A stretch of 64,000 nt of DNA from Brasenia schreberi (GCA_036023115.1 JAYKKT010000089.1:16300501-16364500); one strand, 5' to 3'; counted from the first letter of the stretch, positions 11,229 through 23,260 are shown. Notes: generated by a model not told the origin, from the sequence alone. Translations and numbers: made by a program.

Positions 11229-12048
11229 ACATGCCAATAGAGTTTTCGAAAATGTATGGCACACTTTGGATGAATACCATCTTCATTTGATCGGGTCAAG
11301 CACACAATGCATGAATTGTAATGCTTGGGAGGCTTTTATCAAAATATTTTTGAAAAGGCTTTTGTAAAATGTTAACCCTTTTTCGAGATTCTCATTTTTT
11401 TGAAATCCACCTTGAAGGTTTCGGATTTGATTTATATGGAGACATGCCTATGATGGCTTGATACTTAGGGGGTCAACTTTTATTGCCCCTTTGGTTTTAT
11501 ATCAACCCTAAAAATCGAGTTCTAAGATGAGGTCCAGACTCGATGCACATGGATGATTTCAAAGTGTAATGCATGATGCTTATGCACAAACTATGGGTTA
11601 GACTCACTTCTAAAAATCCCCAAATTTTCTATAAGTCAAGGATTTTATGAATTTCAAGGAGCTTGGAGGTGGCTATTCCTCGTTGCTTTGGTGATTGTCG
11701 AGCTTTTCAGTTTTGAAAAAGCTCCAGTCAAAAAGGTGTACAGGACCAACTTTTGGATGTTCTTGGGTTTTTTTGGGAGTTTATACATTTTTCGAAAAAG
11801 CTTTTTACAATTTTCGAAAATGGACTTTGTACATGGCCAAAGAAGTTTGAAATAACTTTCTTTTTGGAATTTTCAGTTTTCCAAATGTTTTTGAGATTTT
11901 GAGGGTTTTCAATTTTTTTGGTTTTTGGCAATATCTATTTTTTTGGATTTTTCAAAAGTAGGGATCTTTCATTGAACCTACAAAGAAAACATTCATGAAT
12001 CAGACTCTAATCAATTGGTCTAAGACATGGGTTTCGGTTTTAGAGGTT
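11229..12048 (-). other. Element F 3' internal region with decayed RT remnant
   Basis: No open frame is present. Around 11430-11520 the sequence (GACATGCCTATGATGGCT, then GGGGTCAACTTTTATTGCCCC) is a clear but mutated match to the RT segment GAGCCATGTCTATGATGGCT of elements A and B, so F once had pol or descends from an element that did. Nearer 11720-11995 lies the Lys-rich linker region, and at 11978-12003 the intron-end-like signature. The polypurine tract next to 11229 is not recognisable. Confidence 0.6.
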
Positions 12049-13662
12049 CTATAGGGCACCCTTGACCCAGATGGTGTTAGGTGGTGGCTCTGGGGGTATG
12101 GGTGGGCTATAGCCCAATCCATATTGATCCCTATTGGCTTTAGGTAGGACAGGTTCAAGCCTACCTTGGTTTTGGGTTCCCAGGCCCGTGTAGGGTTTAT
12201 ATCCCATGTTTAGAATCATGTTCCAGGGCTTCTTAGTTTTTGAAAAGTTTTTATACAACTCGTGCCCCTGGAATATAGAATCATCCATGTTATGGGTATA
12301 TACCCTTTCTGTTTTGGATAAAGGGAGTTTGGATTCTGGGGTGATGGAAGACTTGGGCTTCCATACGACCCTAGTTTGGGAGATTTGTTTCTCAAGGGAA
12401 TCTGTGCTCGGTCCCTTGGGAGACTTTGGATATTTCGGGGTGATGGAAGACTTGGGCTTCCATACAACCCTGTTTTGGGAGACATGTCTCTCAAAGAAAA
12501 CCGTGCTTGGTTCTTTAAGAGACTTTGGATATTTTGGGATGATGGAAGACTGGGGCGTCCATGCATCCCTATTTTGGGAGATACATCTTTCAAGGGAAAC
12601 CAGGCTTGGTCCCTCGAGAGATTTTGGATTTTTCAGGGTGGTGGAAGACTCGGGCTTCCACGCAACCTGGGTTTTGGAGACATATTTTTCAAGAGAAGCC
12701 AAGCTTGCTCCCTTGAAAATTTTGACCTGCTCCCTAGGTGCAACTCGTGATGCCCCTAGGGATGGATTTTTTTGTTTCAAAGCCATAGTCTTGGTTCCAG
12801 GGTACAAGACTAGGCTTGAAGAAGTGGGTTTTTCTATGGTAGGGTTATGAGCTCCTAAGATGTCGATGCATGATTTAGGGGTCTCCATGTCTACCATTTT
12901 TTGAACTTCCTTTTCTTTTTGTTTTTGAAATTCTTTTGGATGGTGCGGGATATTTGGCGCACCTTCAAAATCCTCTAACTTAGGCACATGTCGTGGGTTT
13001 GTGTGTGCATGGGTGTAAGCCAATGCATCTGATGACCCTATTTCGAGCAGAGAGATTTGAGGAGGATAGGTTTCAGGCATACCTCTTTGTGGCTTGTCTA
13101 CCTTTTCATGGTGAGAGTAGTTCGTTTTCCCGGGTGACTCTGTTTTGAGCTCCCAGGGTTTTACGAGGCATTCCTTTTCGAAACCTTCCTGTTTTTCACT
13201 CTCGTCTCTTTGTGGGGTACGGATTTTGTGTCCCACTATGTGTATGTGCCTAGACTTAGGGCTTTCACTTGAATTTTTTGAAATTTCAAAATTTTGCTTT
13301 TCAATTTTTTTGTCTTTTTGAAAGTTTTCAAGATTTTTTTGATTTTTTGCAACAGAAAAGTCTGTTTTTAATTTTTCTTTGGATTTTTGGGAATTTGGAA
13401 ATGTGGGAGTGGATGGCTTGCCCCTTTCTTGGGTTTGGCCTTTTACCTCACATCCTTCATCGAATTTAAGATCGGTTTTCTTTTCACGATCTTTGTGTGC
13501 CCGAGATGAGCTGCTGTGGGATCGATGGGCTTTAAGCTCTTTGTTTAGAGCATCCATTCTTTGAAAAATCGCCCATACATCAGCTAGCCTTTCTCATTCT
13601 TTGGCTGTTTTGAAAACCTCTTTTGATTTACTCGATGAGGATTTTCTTGGTTTTTGCTCCAT
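12049..13662 (-). pseudogene. Element F ORF: basic protein with ~33-residue repeats and G-patch-like C terminus
   Basis: The frame is open from ATG 13662 to TAG 12049 except for one TGA (13596-13594), probably a mutated CGA; 502 codons follow the ATG at 13557. The N terminus is Ser/Lys-rich and the middle highly charged. Residues about 290-430 (from 13557) contain four copies of a ~33-residue repeat built on SLEK..SQ.RVVWKPKSSITP. The last ~85 residues (NMDDSIFQGHEL to PPNTIWVKGA) match the segment after the protease in A, B, C and D, including the G-patch-like NMILNMGYKPYTGLG. No capsid or protease motif is seen. Its role is unknown; the tail suggests it is a rearranged gag-protease product. 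Confidence 0.65.
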
Positions 13663-13764
13663 TTTTCTACAATTTTCTAAGTATGTACGATTTTTTTTTG
13701 GAAAACACTTTTTTCGAAAATTTTGAGTGTAACTTGTTTGTTTGAAGTCCACTTAAGTCTCGGG

Positions 13765-13781
13765 TCCCACCGGGTGTGCGA
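13765..13781 (-). other. Element F primer-binding site, mutated
   Basis: The minus strand TCGCACACCCGGTGGGA differs from the other elements' 17-mer by two transitions. It sits five bases from the LTR. Confidence 0.7.
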
Positions 13782-13786
13782 ATTCC

Positions 13787-16503
13787 TATAGACACCAAAA
13801 ATTTTCACTCCGGGTTCTTAGGCCTAAAGTGAACCTTGTCGTACCTACGTTTGCTTTTAGGGCGTGCCAACTAGCTTACTCAAACTAGCAAAGTATATTT
13901 TGAAATATCTGACTTTTTAAGGCAATTCTGGGCAAGCGGGATCTTTTCGTCACAAACCTTCTTGAATCGATGCTCAAGGGTCAGTTTATACGCTTAGAGA
14001 CTTCGTTTTAAAACAAGTTAACTTCAAAATTTACTTTGAATGAGTAAGTGTTTTGAAATCTTTGGAAATCATGCATTTTGGCGAGTTTTACTTTACGAGG
14101 GTTGGGTGACCCTAAGTCTTTCAATTTTATCCACTTAGGCATGGGGTGTGTGCATCAAGTGGCCTAAGATTGGCATTTTTGCACGATTTGTTTGGGGTTT
14201 ATTTGATGCAAGTATGCGCACTATCTCGAGTATGGCGGATATGCAATGCAACTCACACAACTGAACCTTAAAACCTAAAATTGAAAGACATAGCTGAAGG
14301 GAAAACCCAAATTGAGTGCAACTCACACGACTTGAATGTAAATTACAGAAATTTAATTATATCTATATCTTAAGAGCGGAAAGGCTCAATGTGTGCGTGG
14401 GTGTTGTGTATAAATTGAAAGACAACTCACGCAGCTGAACCGTAAAACGCAGCTGAAAGGGAGATATAGATATAAGAGCAGAAAGGCTCAATGTGGCATG
14501 TGTGTTTGTGTATAAATTGAAAGACAACACACACGACTGAAATTGACAACCCGGAATGTAATGCGTACACAGCTGAACTAGGAAAACTCACGCAGCAAAA
14601 AATATATAGATATGACTATATCTTAGTGGCTTCTGAGGCCAAAATGTGCGTGAGTGTTTGAGCAAGTGCTCGGGTGTTCCTTGGGTGCGAGTGTATTAAT
14701 TGAAATGACAAACTCACACGACTTGAACCTTAAAACCCGAATGAAATTGCAGCATATATGGCTCTTACTAGAGTCTTTGGAGTAAGAGCGAATGCTCAAT
14801 TGTGTACGTGGGTGCATGGTGTACGAGATAAGAGCTGAAGCTCAAGTGCACGTGTGTGTCTCGTGTACGAGATAAGAGCTAAGGCTCAAGTGCACATGTG
14901 TGTCTCGTGTGTCCAGCACCAATATTACATCCGGGGGGAGACAATGCTCCGTTATTACAACCCCGTATCAAGAATTGAATTGAATGGAAAAGAAACTCGA
15001 TATATATCAAAAAGACTTACACTTTTCCAGGTTTTTGATTTGGGATTGTACAAGATGCGAGTCTACCTTCTTCTTATGGAGTGGAGCACGTGAGAGTGGA
15101 ACAAGAGAGCTTGGAAGCACTTGGAGATTTGGGAGCAGCAAGGGTATCTCAGATTTGGGGGCCACATGGGGCTGGTTTGGATAAGGTAGGACTCAAGCCA
15201 AGGGTGGCTCGAGTAGGGGATTTGTTTCGGGGTTTATGGAAATGGTTCAGCCAAGACTTGATAGCTGGTTTGGTTTGTGAGACTCGAGCCAAAGGTGGCT
15301 CGAGTGAGCTTGGTTTAGGGTAGAGTTGGGGCTGGTCCTAGCTATGTTTATGTCTATGCTAGGGTGGTTGTCCTAGGTGCTGGCTAAGGCTTTGAAGTTC
15401 GGCCAAGGTGGATGGCCAAAGGGAATGGGCTGGCTAAGGGCCAGTCACGGCCTAGTTTTGGTTGTGGGACTGGTACACGGCTAGCACTTGGTCGTGTGCT
15501 TAGGGATGAAAGGAGGACATGGCCTGTCTTATGGCAGGCCGGGGACTTAGGGTGGTAAAAGAGATACACGGCCTGCACCAGCAGGCCGTGGGGTCTTAGG
15601 GGAAGATGGCAGGACACGGCCTGGCTTGGCCGGGTGGTTTAAGATAGGTGGCCTACCGAGTGGCAGGCTTGGTTTATTAGGGTAAAAGGTGTAACACGGC
15701 CAGCTGTTGGTCGTGTAGTTTTAATGGGAAATGGCCTGCCTAAGGCCTGGTTTTAGGTAAAGGGCAGGGGAGCATGGCCTGGTTAGGCCATGTGGTTTGT
15801 GTTAGGTGGCCTGCCTGAAGGCAGGCCTAGTCTTTGGCGAAAGGAGGGAAGGAACGACCAACTTTGGCCATGTGTTTTAGGTAGGTGGACTGCCTAAAGG
15901 CAAGCCTGGTCTTTGGTGAAAGGAGGGAACACGACCTGCACCAGCAGGCCGTGTGGTCTTAGGGATGGCTCGACCAACTTTGGCCGAGCTTAGATGGTGG
16001 TGGTTCAAGGGGAGTTCGGCCAGGTCTTGGCCGAACTTGGTTTTGTTTTAGGGTAGAGTTTAGGGTGGTGTTTAGGGTAGAGTTCGGCCAGGTCTTGGCC
16101 GAACTTGGTTTTGTTTTAGGGTAGAGTTTAGGGTGGTGTTTAGGGTAGAGTTTGGCCAGCACCTCACCAAACTTGGCTTGTTTTTAATGGAGGATGTGCT
16201 GGGTTTAGGTTTTCTTAGGTTGGGTGGTCTAGAGAGGTTAGGGAAGAGGTTGGTTTAGGTTTAGGGTTTAGGTACTAACCGTGACTTGCAGCTCCACCCC
16301 AAGCCGCCTCCACACAGCCAAGCTCCACCCTGCTTGAAAAAGAAGATGTCCTTTGATTGGTGCAGCCCGGGCCACAATGGCCCAATCCCCCACTCAAGGC
16401 AACAAGCCCAAGGCCACTAGGGCCCACTCTCTCTCCTCCCCATCTTTTTCACGTGAATAGGCTCCCCCTTTTGAATTTCACGTGGGCTGATTTTGGAGAC
16501 CCC
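13787..16503 (-). repeat. Element F 5' LTR, interrupted by LTR G
   Basis: The plus strand starts TATAGACACC (TG changed to TA) and continues through the conserved U5 block (GACCTTCTTGAATCGATGC), short AAGAGCGGAAAGGCTCAA repeats (14340-14900), the CCGGGGGGAGACAATGCTCC block (14931 on) and the hairpin-rich region 15180-16170. It stops inside the leader at 16503, where LTR G begins; the U3 must be outside the window. Confidence 0.8.
15390..16170. repeat. Array of GGCC-centred imperfect hairpins in F LTR
   Basis: About ten spaced inverted repeats of the type CACGGCCTGCACCAGCAGGCCGTG, GGCCTGCC...GGCAGGCC and TTCGGCCAGGTCTTGGCCGAA, separated by TTAGG-rich spacers. A 65-bp unit (GAGTTCGGCCAGGTCTTGGC...) is directly repeated at 16010-16150. 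Confidence 0.8.
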
Positions 16504-17057
16504 TGTAGACACGGGAAATTTTCACTCCGGGTTCTTAGGCCTGAAGTGAACCTTTTCGTATGTCCAAGTCACTTTTATAAAAAGGGCATGCCAGCTAGCT
16601 TACTCAAGCTAGCGAAGTAAGTTTTTGAATATCTGACTTGTTTGGGGCAATTGTGAGCAAGTGGGATCTTTTCATTGCAGACCTTCTTGCACCGATGCGC
16701 AAGGGTTAGTCTGTATGCTTAGATACTTTGTTTGAAACAAGTTTAACCTCAAAAATCAATTTCGAATAAATCAGTGTTTTGAAATCTTTGGAAAATCATG
16801 CACTTTGGCGAGTTTTGATTTTACGAGGGTTGGGCAACCCTAAGTCTTTCAATTTTATCTACATAGGCATGATGTGTGTGCATCAAACGGCCTAAGCCTT
16901 GGCATGTTTGCACAATTTGTTTGGGGTTTATTTGATGCAAATATGCACTCTAGCTCGAGTATGGTGAGTATGCAATGCAACTCACACAACTTGAATGTAA
17001 AACCCGAAATTTAAAGACTTAGCTGAAGGGAAACCCAAATTGAATGCAACTCACACG
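16504..17057 (-). mobile_element. LTR G, family-2 LTR end interrupted by element D
   Basis: It begins TGTAGACACGGGAAATTTTC in the middle of F's leader and shows the U5 blocks (GGGCATGCCAGCTAGC, ACCTTCTTGCACCGATGCGC). It ends abruptly at 17057 where D's LTR starts. The candidate target duplications are ACCCC (16499-16503) for G and ACACG (17053-17057) for D, whose partners are outside the window. Confidence 0.75.
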
Positions 17058-17790
17058 TGTAGACACGAAAAATCTTCAACTCCGGGTTCTTAGGCCTGGA
17101 GTGAATCTTTTCGCAATCTACGTTCGCTTTTAGGGCGTGCCAGCTAGCTTACTCAAACTAACGAAGTAAATTTTGAAAATATCTGACTTTTGGGGCGATT
17201 GTGGACAAGTGGGCTCTTTTCGTCGCAGACCTTCTTGCACCGATGCGCAAGGGTCAGTCTGTACGCTTAGGAAAACTCGATTTTGAACAAATATGACCTT
17301 TTTGAAAAGTATGAAAGTGTTTGATCAATTGGCTTTTGTCAAATTGCAGATTTTATTCATGGGGTCTATACGTTCCTATGTCTTTGGGTTTTAGCCAATT
17401 TTTAGGCGTATAGGTGTGTGCATCAAGTGCTTGATTTTGGCAAGTTCTACACCATTTTGCTCAGGATGGTTTGATGCAAATATGCTCCCTATCTCGAGTG
17501 TGGCATATATGCAATGCAAACTCACACAACTTGAAGGGAAAACCCGGAATTTAAAGACATAACAGAAGGGAAATTGTAGAAGGGAAAATATGGCTATATC
17601 TTAGGTGCGGAAAGAAAATATATAGCTATATCTTAAGAGCGGAAAGGCTCAATGTGAGTGAGTGCTTTGAGTGTATAAATTGAAAGGCAACTCACGCAAC
17701 TTGAATTTAAAACCCAACTGAAAGGGAAATTTTATATATATACGTAAGAGCGGAAAGGCTCAATGTGAGTGAGTGCTTTGAGTGTATAAA
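17058..17790 (-). repeat. Element D 3' LTR, U5 part
   Basis: Starts TGTAGACACGAAAAATC. It is homologous to 57797-58527 in D's other LTR. A solo LTR interrupts it at GTGTATAAA; the uninterrupted partner reads GTGTATAAAATGAAAG at 58522, which is the empty site. Confidence 0.85.
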
Positions 17791-20089
17791 TGTGAACACC
17801 CCGAAATCCCACGAATTTCTCAAATCAACCTGGTTTTATAAAAGCAGCCCCAAAGGGCCATTTTGAGTTTGGAAACCCAGGAGCCTTCCAGGCAACCCTG
17901 TACAGATGTTGTAAACTTTTATATGTTTTAAATATGTATAATATGTTTTAAAAACTGTTAAAATATGTTTTAAATCCAAATCCACTTCCATCCGGCCAGC
18001 TCCCCGTCGCCACCACCTCCCGGCTGAATCCCATCCATCCAAAGCACCTGGTTGCCCTTCTTCCATCCGCCAACTCCTTCCCCTTTCGGTTAGTACCCTA
18101 CACTTAGCTCCACCTCTTCTTCACTCCCCCTCCACTCTCAACCACCTATACCACCACCACATCACCCCATCACAGCCACCCGCCATCCTCACCCATTCGG
18201 CCAGACCTCAACCATTTCCACCACCCGACACTCTACCTTCCTCTAGTGACACCCGGCCACCCTACTTGGCTCCCTAGGACCTTCCCCTTCCACTCCCCAC
18301 CAGCCCTTAGTCCCACCTTCCACAACACCCTAGCTAACTCCCTTCCCATCCATAACATCCCTAGCTACCCTAGCAGCCGGCCACCACAAAAATATCCCTA
18401 GTCAGCCACCCCAGCCGACTGCATCAAACCCATTCGGTAGCCACCCCATTTCCCTTAGGCATCCCCTTAGGCTCCCCTTAACGCCACCTTTCCTAACACT
18501 ACACCATTCCTTAGTGACCCTCTTTAGTCACCTTAACCCAAAGCATCAAGGCAGCACCTTCCTAGTAGCCGGCCATCTTCAAGGCGCCCTTCCCGTGCAC
18601 CCGAGTCACCCGGCCAGCATCTCCCCTTGCCGTTCAACTCCGAGGAGCTCCCTCTTGCAGCCCAAGGCGAAGCCAAGCCTATGCTCAAGCAAGTCACCTC
18701 CGGACCAGCTATAAGTAAGTGCCTAACTCAATCCTTAGTTGTAGACTTGCTTAAATTAAATTTGATACGGGGTTGTAATAACGGAGCATAGTCTCCCCCC
18801 GCTTGTAATAACGTGGCTTGGCACACCCACACACACGTGCACTTGAGCCTACCCCGCTCTTAGTTGTGCACGATTTTGAACACACACGGGCCTAATCAGC
18901 CCCTGAGATATAAATTTATTTATATAGTTTATGTTGCGTAGGGTTTTTGCTTGAGTTGTGTGTGTTGTCTTTCAATTCTCGCACTCACAAACATTGAGCC
19001 TTCGCTCTTATTTGTAAGACCCAAGTAAGGGTCGTGTTATACTATTCTTGGGTTTAATTTCATGTTGTGTGCGTAGTACTTCAACTCAAGCACTCACACA
19101 CATTGAGCTTTCGCTCTTATTCCCAAGACCTTAGTTAAGGCCATACTGCAATTTATATTTGGGTTTAATTTCATGTTGTGTGCGTAGTACTTCAATTCAA
19201 GCACTCACACACATTGAGCTTTCGCTCTTATTCCCAAGACCTTAGTTAAGGCCATACTGCAATTTATATTTGGGTTTAATTTCATGTTGTGTGCGTAGTA
19301 CTTCAATTCAAGCACTCACACACATTGAGCTTTCGCTCTTATTCCTAAGACCTTAGTTAAGGCCATATTGCAAGTTATATTTGGGTTTCATTTCATGTCG
19401 TGTGTGTAGTACTTCAATTCTCGCACGCACCCACATTGAGCCTTCGCTCTTATTTGCAAGACCCGAGTAAGGGCCCATATATACATTATATACGTATTTC
19501 CCTTCGACAATTTCCATTACAAGTCATTTCCCTTCGGCAATTTCCATTACAAGTCATTTCCCTTCGGCATTGTCTTTAAATTCGGGTTTTCCCTTTGGAG
19601 TAGCGTGAGTTTGCATTGCATATACGCCATACCACGAGTTAGGACGCATATTGCATCAAAGCAAACCCCATACTCCCGCTCAAAATCGCCACTTCTTAGT
19701 GGAGTGTTCATAACACACACCTAGGTGGCCCATAAAGGGATAAAAAGCAAAGACTTAGGCATGTGCAAATCCACGTGATCTAAAATCTGAAAATCGTACA
19801 AACAAGACCCGAATCAAACACCTTGAACCGCTTTCGTAGGTCCTTCTATCCAAAAACTCGATCTTTAAAAGCGTACAGACTGACCCTTGCGCATCGGTGC
19901 AAGAAGGTCTGCGACGACAAGAGCTTGCTTGCTCACAGTCGCCACGTTAGAAGTCAGGTTCTAGAATATATCTTCGCTAGCTTAGGTAAGCTAGCTGGCA
20001 CGCCTTGTTTATTTAAATAGGACTTAGACACACGAAAATGTTCGCTCCAGGCCTAAAAACCAGGAAAGCAGAGATTTTCTGCGTCTACA
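17791..20089 (+). mobile_element. Solo family-1 LTR, target duplication ATAAA
   Basis: It runs TGTGAACACCCC to GCGTCTACA and is flanked by ATAAA at 17786-17790 and 20090-20094. At 2.3 kb it lacks about 1 kb of U3 including the TATA region (break near 17965). It keeps the donor-like sites (GTTAGT at 18089, mutated; GTAAGT at 18715), the exon-like segment 18514-18714 and a tandem array at 18965-19475. A solo LTR arises by recombination between the two LTRs of a full element. Confidence 0.93.
18965..19475 (+). repeat. 110-bp tandem array in solo LTR 1
   Basis: Five units with GAGCTTTCGCTCTTATT, a GACCTTAGTTAAGGCC palindrome and TTTCATGTTGTGTG. Successive units are nearly identical at 19080-19330. 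Confidence 0.85.
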
Positions 20090-20094
20090 ATAAA

Positions 20095-21757
20095 ATGAAA
20101 GACAACTCATGCAACTTTAATGTAAACCCACGCAGCTGAATTTATATAAATAGAGCTATATCTTAGGGGCTGTCAAGGCCCGTTTATGTGCAAAAGTGTG
20201 CAGCTAAGAGCGGAAAGGCTCAAGTGCACGTGTGTGTTCATGTATCAAGCACATATGTTACATCCGGGGGGAGACAAGCTCCGTTATTACAACCCCATAC
20301 GAATTTAATTGAATTTGGAGTAATGTAAAAAGACCGAAGTTAAAACTTACAGGTGGTCTCTCGTCACTTGGATCCGTCTTCCTTGGTGCAGCTGCGGGAT
20401 GACCTTGGACTTAGCTTGTGTTGGGTGTTGCCAAAGGGATAGGTTTAGGTTGGTCCTAGTTTAGATCTAGGTTAGGTTAAAAAGCTGGGAGGTGGTCGGC
20501 CAAGGGACTTGGCTGATTTTGGTTTAGGTCTATGGTGGGATCGGTTTGAGGTATTGGGGGTTTTGGATATGGCTCGAGCCAAGGGTGGCTCGAGTGTTTA
20601 AGTTTAGTCCGTGGCTGGGCTCGGCCAGTAAGGAGGGTCAAGGGCTGGTGTCTTGTGGGTGATTTAGGCGAGATCCTAAAGGGATGTTCTAAGGGAATGC
20701 TTGGCCAAAGGGTTGCCGAGCTGGGTAGGTTTTTGGGGATTTGTTTTAGGTAAGGTTCGAGTGGGATCCTAAGGTAAAGGCTCGGCCAGATTGTGGCCGA
20801 GCTGGGTAGTTTTAGGAATGGTTTTAGATAGGTTTCTAAGCTAAAGTCTTAGGCAATGCTCGGCCAACACTTTGGCCGAGTTAGGTGGTCCTTAGTGGGT
20901 TAAGGTTTTAGGTAGTTTAGGGTTGTTCTAAGCAAGGCTCGGCCAGCACTTCGCCGAGCTAGGTGGGTTTAAATGAGTGCGGTTTAATGGGTTAAGGGGA
21001 TTAGGTTTTAGTGGAGTCTAAACAAGGCTCGGCCAACACTTTCTCGCCATTTGCAGCTCATCCATGCCTCAAGGTGCAGCCCACACTAAGCCCTTGGCCA
21101 CAAGGCTCAAGCCCACACTCAAAAAGCAAAGTCAAGCCTATAATTTTTGACTTGCTTCCCTCTCTCTCTTTCTCTCTCCACCCACCAAAATTTTCACGTG
21201 AAAAGGATCTGGAGACCCCACCCCCTCATGTATTTTTATAGGCAAGGGGATTGGATATGGATCCTGGATTGGTTCTGAAATACGGATCCAATCCAAATCT
21301 TATTTGGATCTGGATCTTAGGTCTGGATCTAGATATTTGGATCCAGATTTGATCCAAAATTTTCTCTTCTTCAGTCCTTCCTGGCGTTTCGAGTCGGATG
21401 TTTTGTGCGGGCCCTGACTTCATCAACGCTCCGTCTTATGCTGGGTTTTCCTCAATTTCGTCGTCCGAGCTCCTTTTCACCTTTCTGGACTCCGTTTTAA
21501 CTGATTTTCACTACTTCAGACTTGGATTGCTTGTGATTTCAAGGGTGCTTTTGGCTTGGCCTTCGATGCTTCGGGCTTGAAGTCCGCTTGTGGCCTGGAC
21601 TCCTCTTTTTTCTTTGAAATTTGCTTTTCATCGGGCTAGGCTGACTTTCGAGCTTTTGAACCTCTTTTGAAGCTGCTTTGAGCCAGGCTTTACCTGTTTG
21701 TCTGAGCTTTTGCAAAAATGAGACTTTCGTTCGTCTTTGAGAAATTCATGTTTTAAT
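20095..21757 (-). repeat. Element D 3' LTR, leader and U3 part
   Basis: Continues the LTR after the solo insertion, matching 58528-59375 and then F's U3 (10560-11080). It has a TATA box on the minus strand at 21241-21233 (TATAAAAAT). The last ~130 bp expected before the LTR terminus are missing: the match to F stops at CATGTTTTAA near 21756 and D internal sequence follows. Confidence 0.82.
20450..21040. repeat. CTCGGCC hairpin array in D 3' LTR
   Basis: At least five spaced inverted repeats (GCTCGGCCAGATTGTGGCCGAGC type). They include the 9-bp-arm palindrome CTCGAGCCA-AGGG-TGGCTCGAG at 20573-20594. Confidence 0.8.
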
Positions 21758-22160
21758 CGGGATCGTCCCAAAATTTCCTTTTAAGCCTGGTAGGAGGAGA
21801 TTTTCACCAAAGGGGACTTTCCTATGGGTTCTAGTCTTAATTGAGATCATGTATGATGTGTTCATGCTTGAACATGCAAGTGAATGGATGAGACATTAGG
21901 AAGGTCGACTTCCTAGAGACTTGATCAAATGGTCGAACCTTTGAGTCTTATGAAGACCTTCTGCTTCAAGTGAGCGGGCCTTATGTTGCTCGACGTTCGA
22001 GTTTTTGAAATTCATTTCAAGAGGGAAAACTCCTTTTAGCCTTGATCCTAAGGTCCTTTAGCTCTTTGTATTTGCCTTTACTTGAGTCTTAACACTCGCT
22101 AATCTAGCGGAGGTTTTATAAGAAAACAAGCTAAATTTCAAAATTCCTACGCCTTACTCA
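21758..22160 (-). other. Element D 3' untranslated internal region, left piece
   Basis: No gene. It matches the region between integrase and 3' LTR in B (29250-29690), for example TGGTAGGAGGAGAT and TCTTAACACTCGCT. It is split by C at ACTCA. Confidence 0.8.
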
Positions 22161-22989
22161 TGTAAACACCCCGAAATCCCACGAATTTCTCAAATCCATC
22201 TGGTTTTGTAAAAGCAGCCCCAAAGGGCCATTTTGAGTTTGGAAACCCAGGAGCCTTCCAGACAACCCTGTACATATGTTTTAAACTCTGTATTTCAAAA
22301 ATATATAATATAGCTTTTGAAAATCTTTTAAACACGTTTTGAAACCCCAAAGCGGCTTGGCCCGATCAAGACAGGACCAGGAGAGCTAAGAAGAGCCCGG
22401 AATCGGAGCACATGTCAAGCCCGGCACAGCAACTCTTGTATCTGATTCCCATCCCCAGGATCTCGAACGTCCAAGACCCTGTTCTTATCAAAATATCATT
22501 TGAAGTCATCTCCGGAAAGTAGAAACGGAGACGGACGACCATGTTGGCGAAGACCCAACGCAGACGGAGTACTGATGCTGTCAGGCCCCGCACGAATCGT
22601 CCGTTTCGAACCTAGCTCGAAGGAGTCAGAGTTCAGTTTGGATTGGATCTGGACCATATATATCCAGATCCCAATCCAAACCCATATGTGGACTTGGATT
22701 TGGATTTGGATCCAGAGATCCAATCCAATATCCATATCCATGGCCCACATCCCCTTCTCATAAATGGAGGTGGGGCCCACTTGAAATTCACGTGGGATAT
22801 TGGGCATGAGAGAGAGTGGGGATGGAAAATATCAAGAGTGTTGTAATTAAGCTTGACTTGTGTGTCAAGTTTGGGGTTAATCATGTGGGTTAGCCTAATT
22901 GAGTGGGTTTAAGCTTGTAATTAGCCAAAACCTAACCTAGCTCTGCACCAACATGAGGTGGTTAAGGTCTATGGGCCATGCAAAGGGAG

Positions 22990-23260
22990 CTCCCTCACCT
23001 AAACCTAACCCAAAACACCTAATCCAAGCCTACCCCCCCTAATCCACCCCTAATCCGAGCCTAATCACCTAACCCACTTCCCTAATCCCGGCCTAATCCC
23101 AACCTAATCACCTAACCCACTTCCCTAATCCTAGGTTAATTTCCCTAATCCTAGCCTAATCACCTAACCTAGCTCACTAAACCTCACCCTAAAACCCAAC
23201 CACCTAACCTAGCCCTAAACCCCTAAACCACCCCTAGCCCACAATCTATCCAAACCCCTA
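22990..23260 (+). repeat. Telomere-like CCTAA repeats in U3 of C
   Basis: Runs of CCTAATC, CCTAACC and CCCTAAACC words, orientation reversed relative to the minus-strand LTRs as expected. Degenerate, not a perfect CCCTAAA array. Confidence 0.7.

Larger units (their letters stand above)
10347..16503 (-). mobile_element. Element F: old family-2 Tat-like element, possibly non-autonomous
   Basis: Parts in minus-strand order are: 5' LTR (16503-13787, cut on the right by LTR G), primer-binding site, a 1.6-kb ORF, a decayed pol remnant, and a 3' LTR remnant (11228-10347, cut on the left by a family-1 LTR). The internal region is only 2.6 kb against 8.0 kb in B, and has no recognisable capsid, protease core, RNase H or integrase. 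It is either a deleted copy or a separate non-autonomous lineage. Confidence 0.75.

Noticed and set aside
19823..20020. Small frames across U5 of many LTRs (for example also 25128, 43376, 59443)
   Set aside because: Recurring only because U5 is repeated; frames lie on either strand, lengths vary and stops are not conserved.
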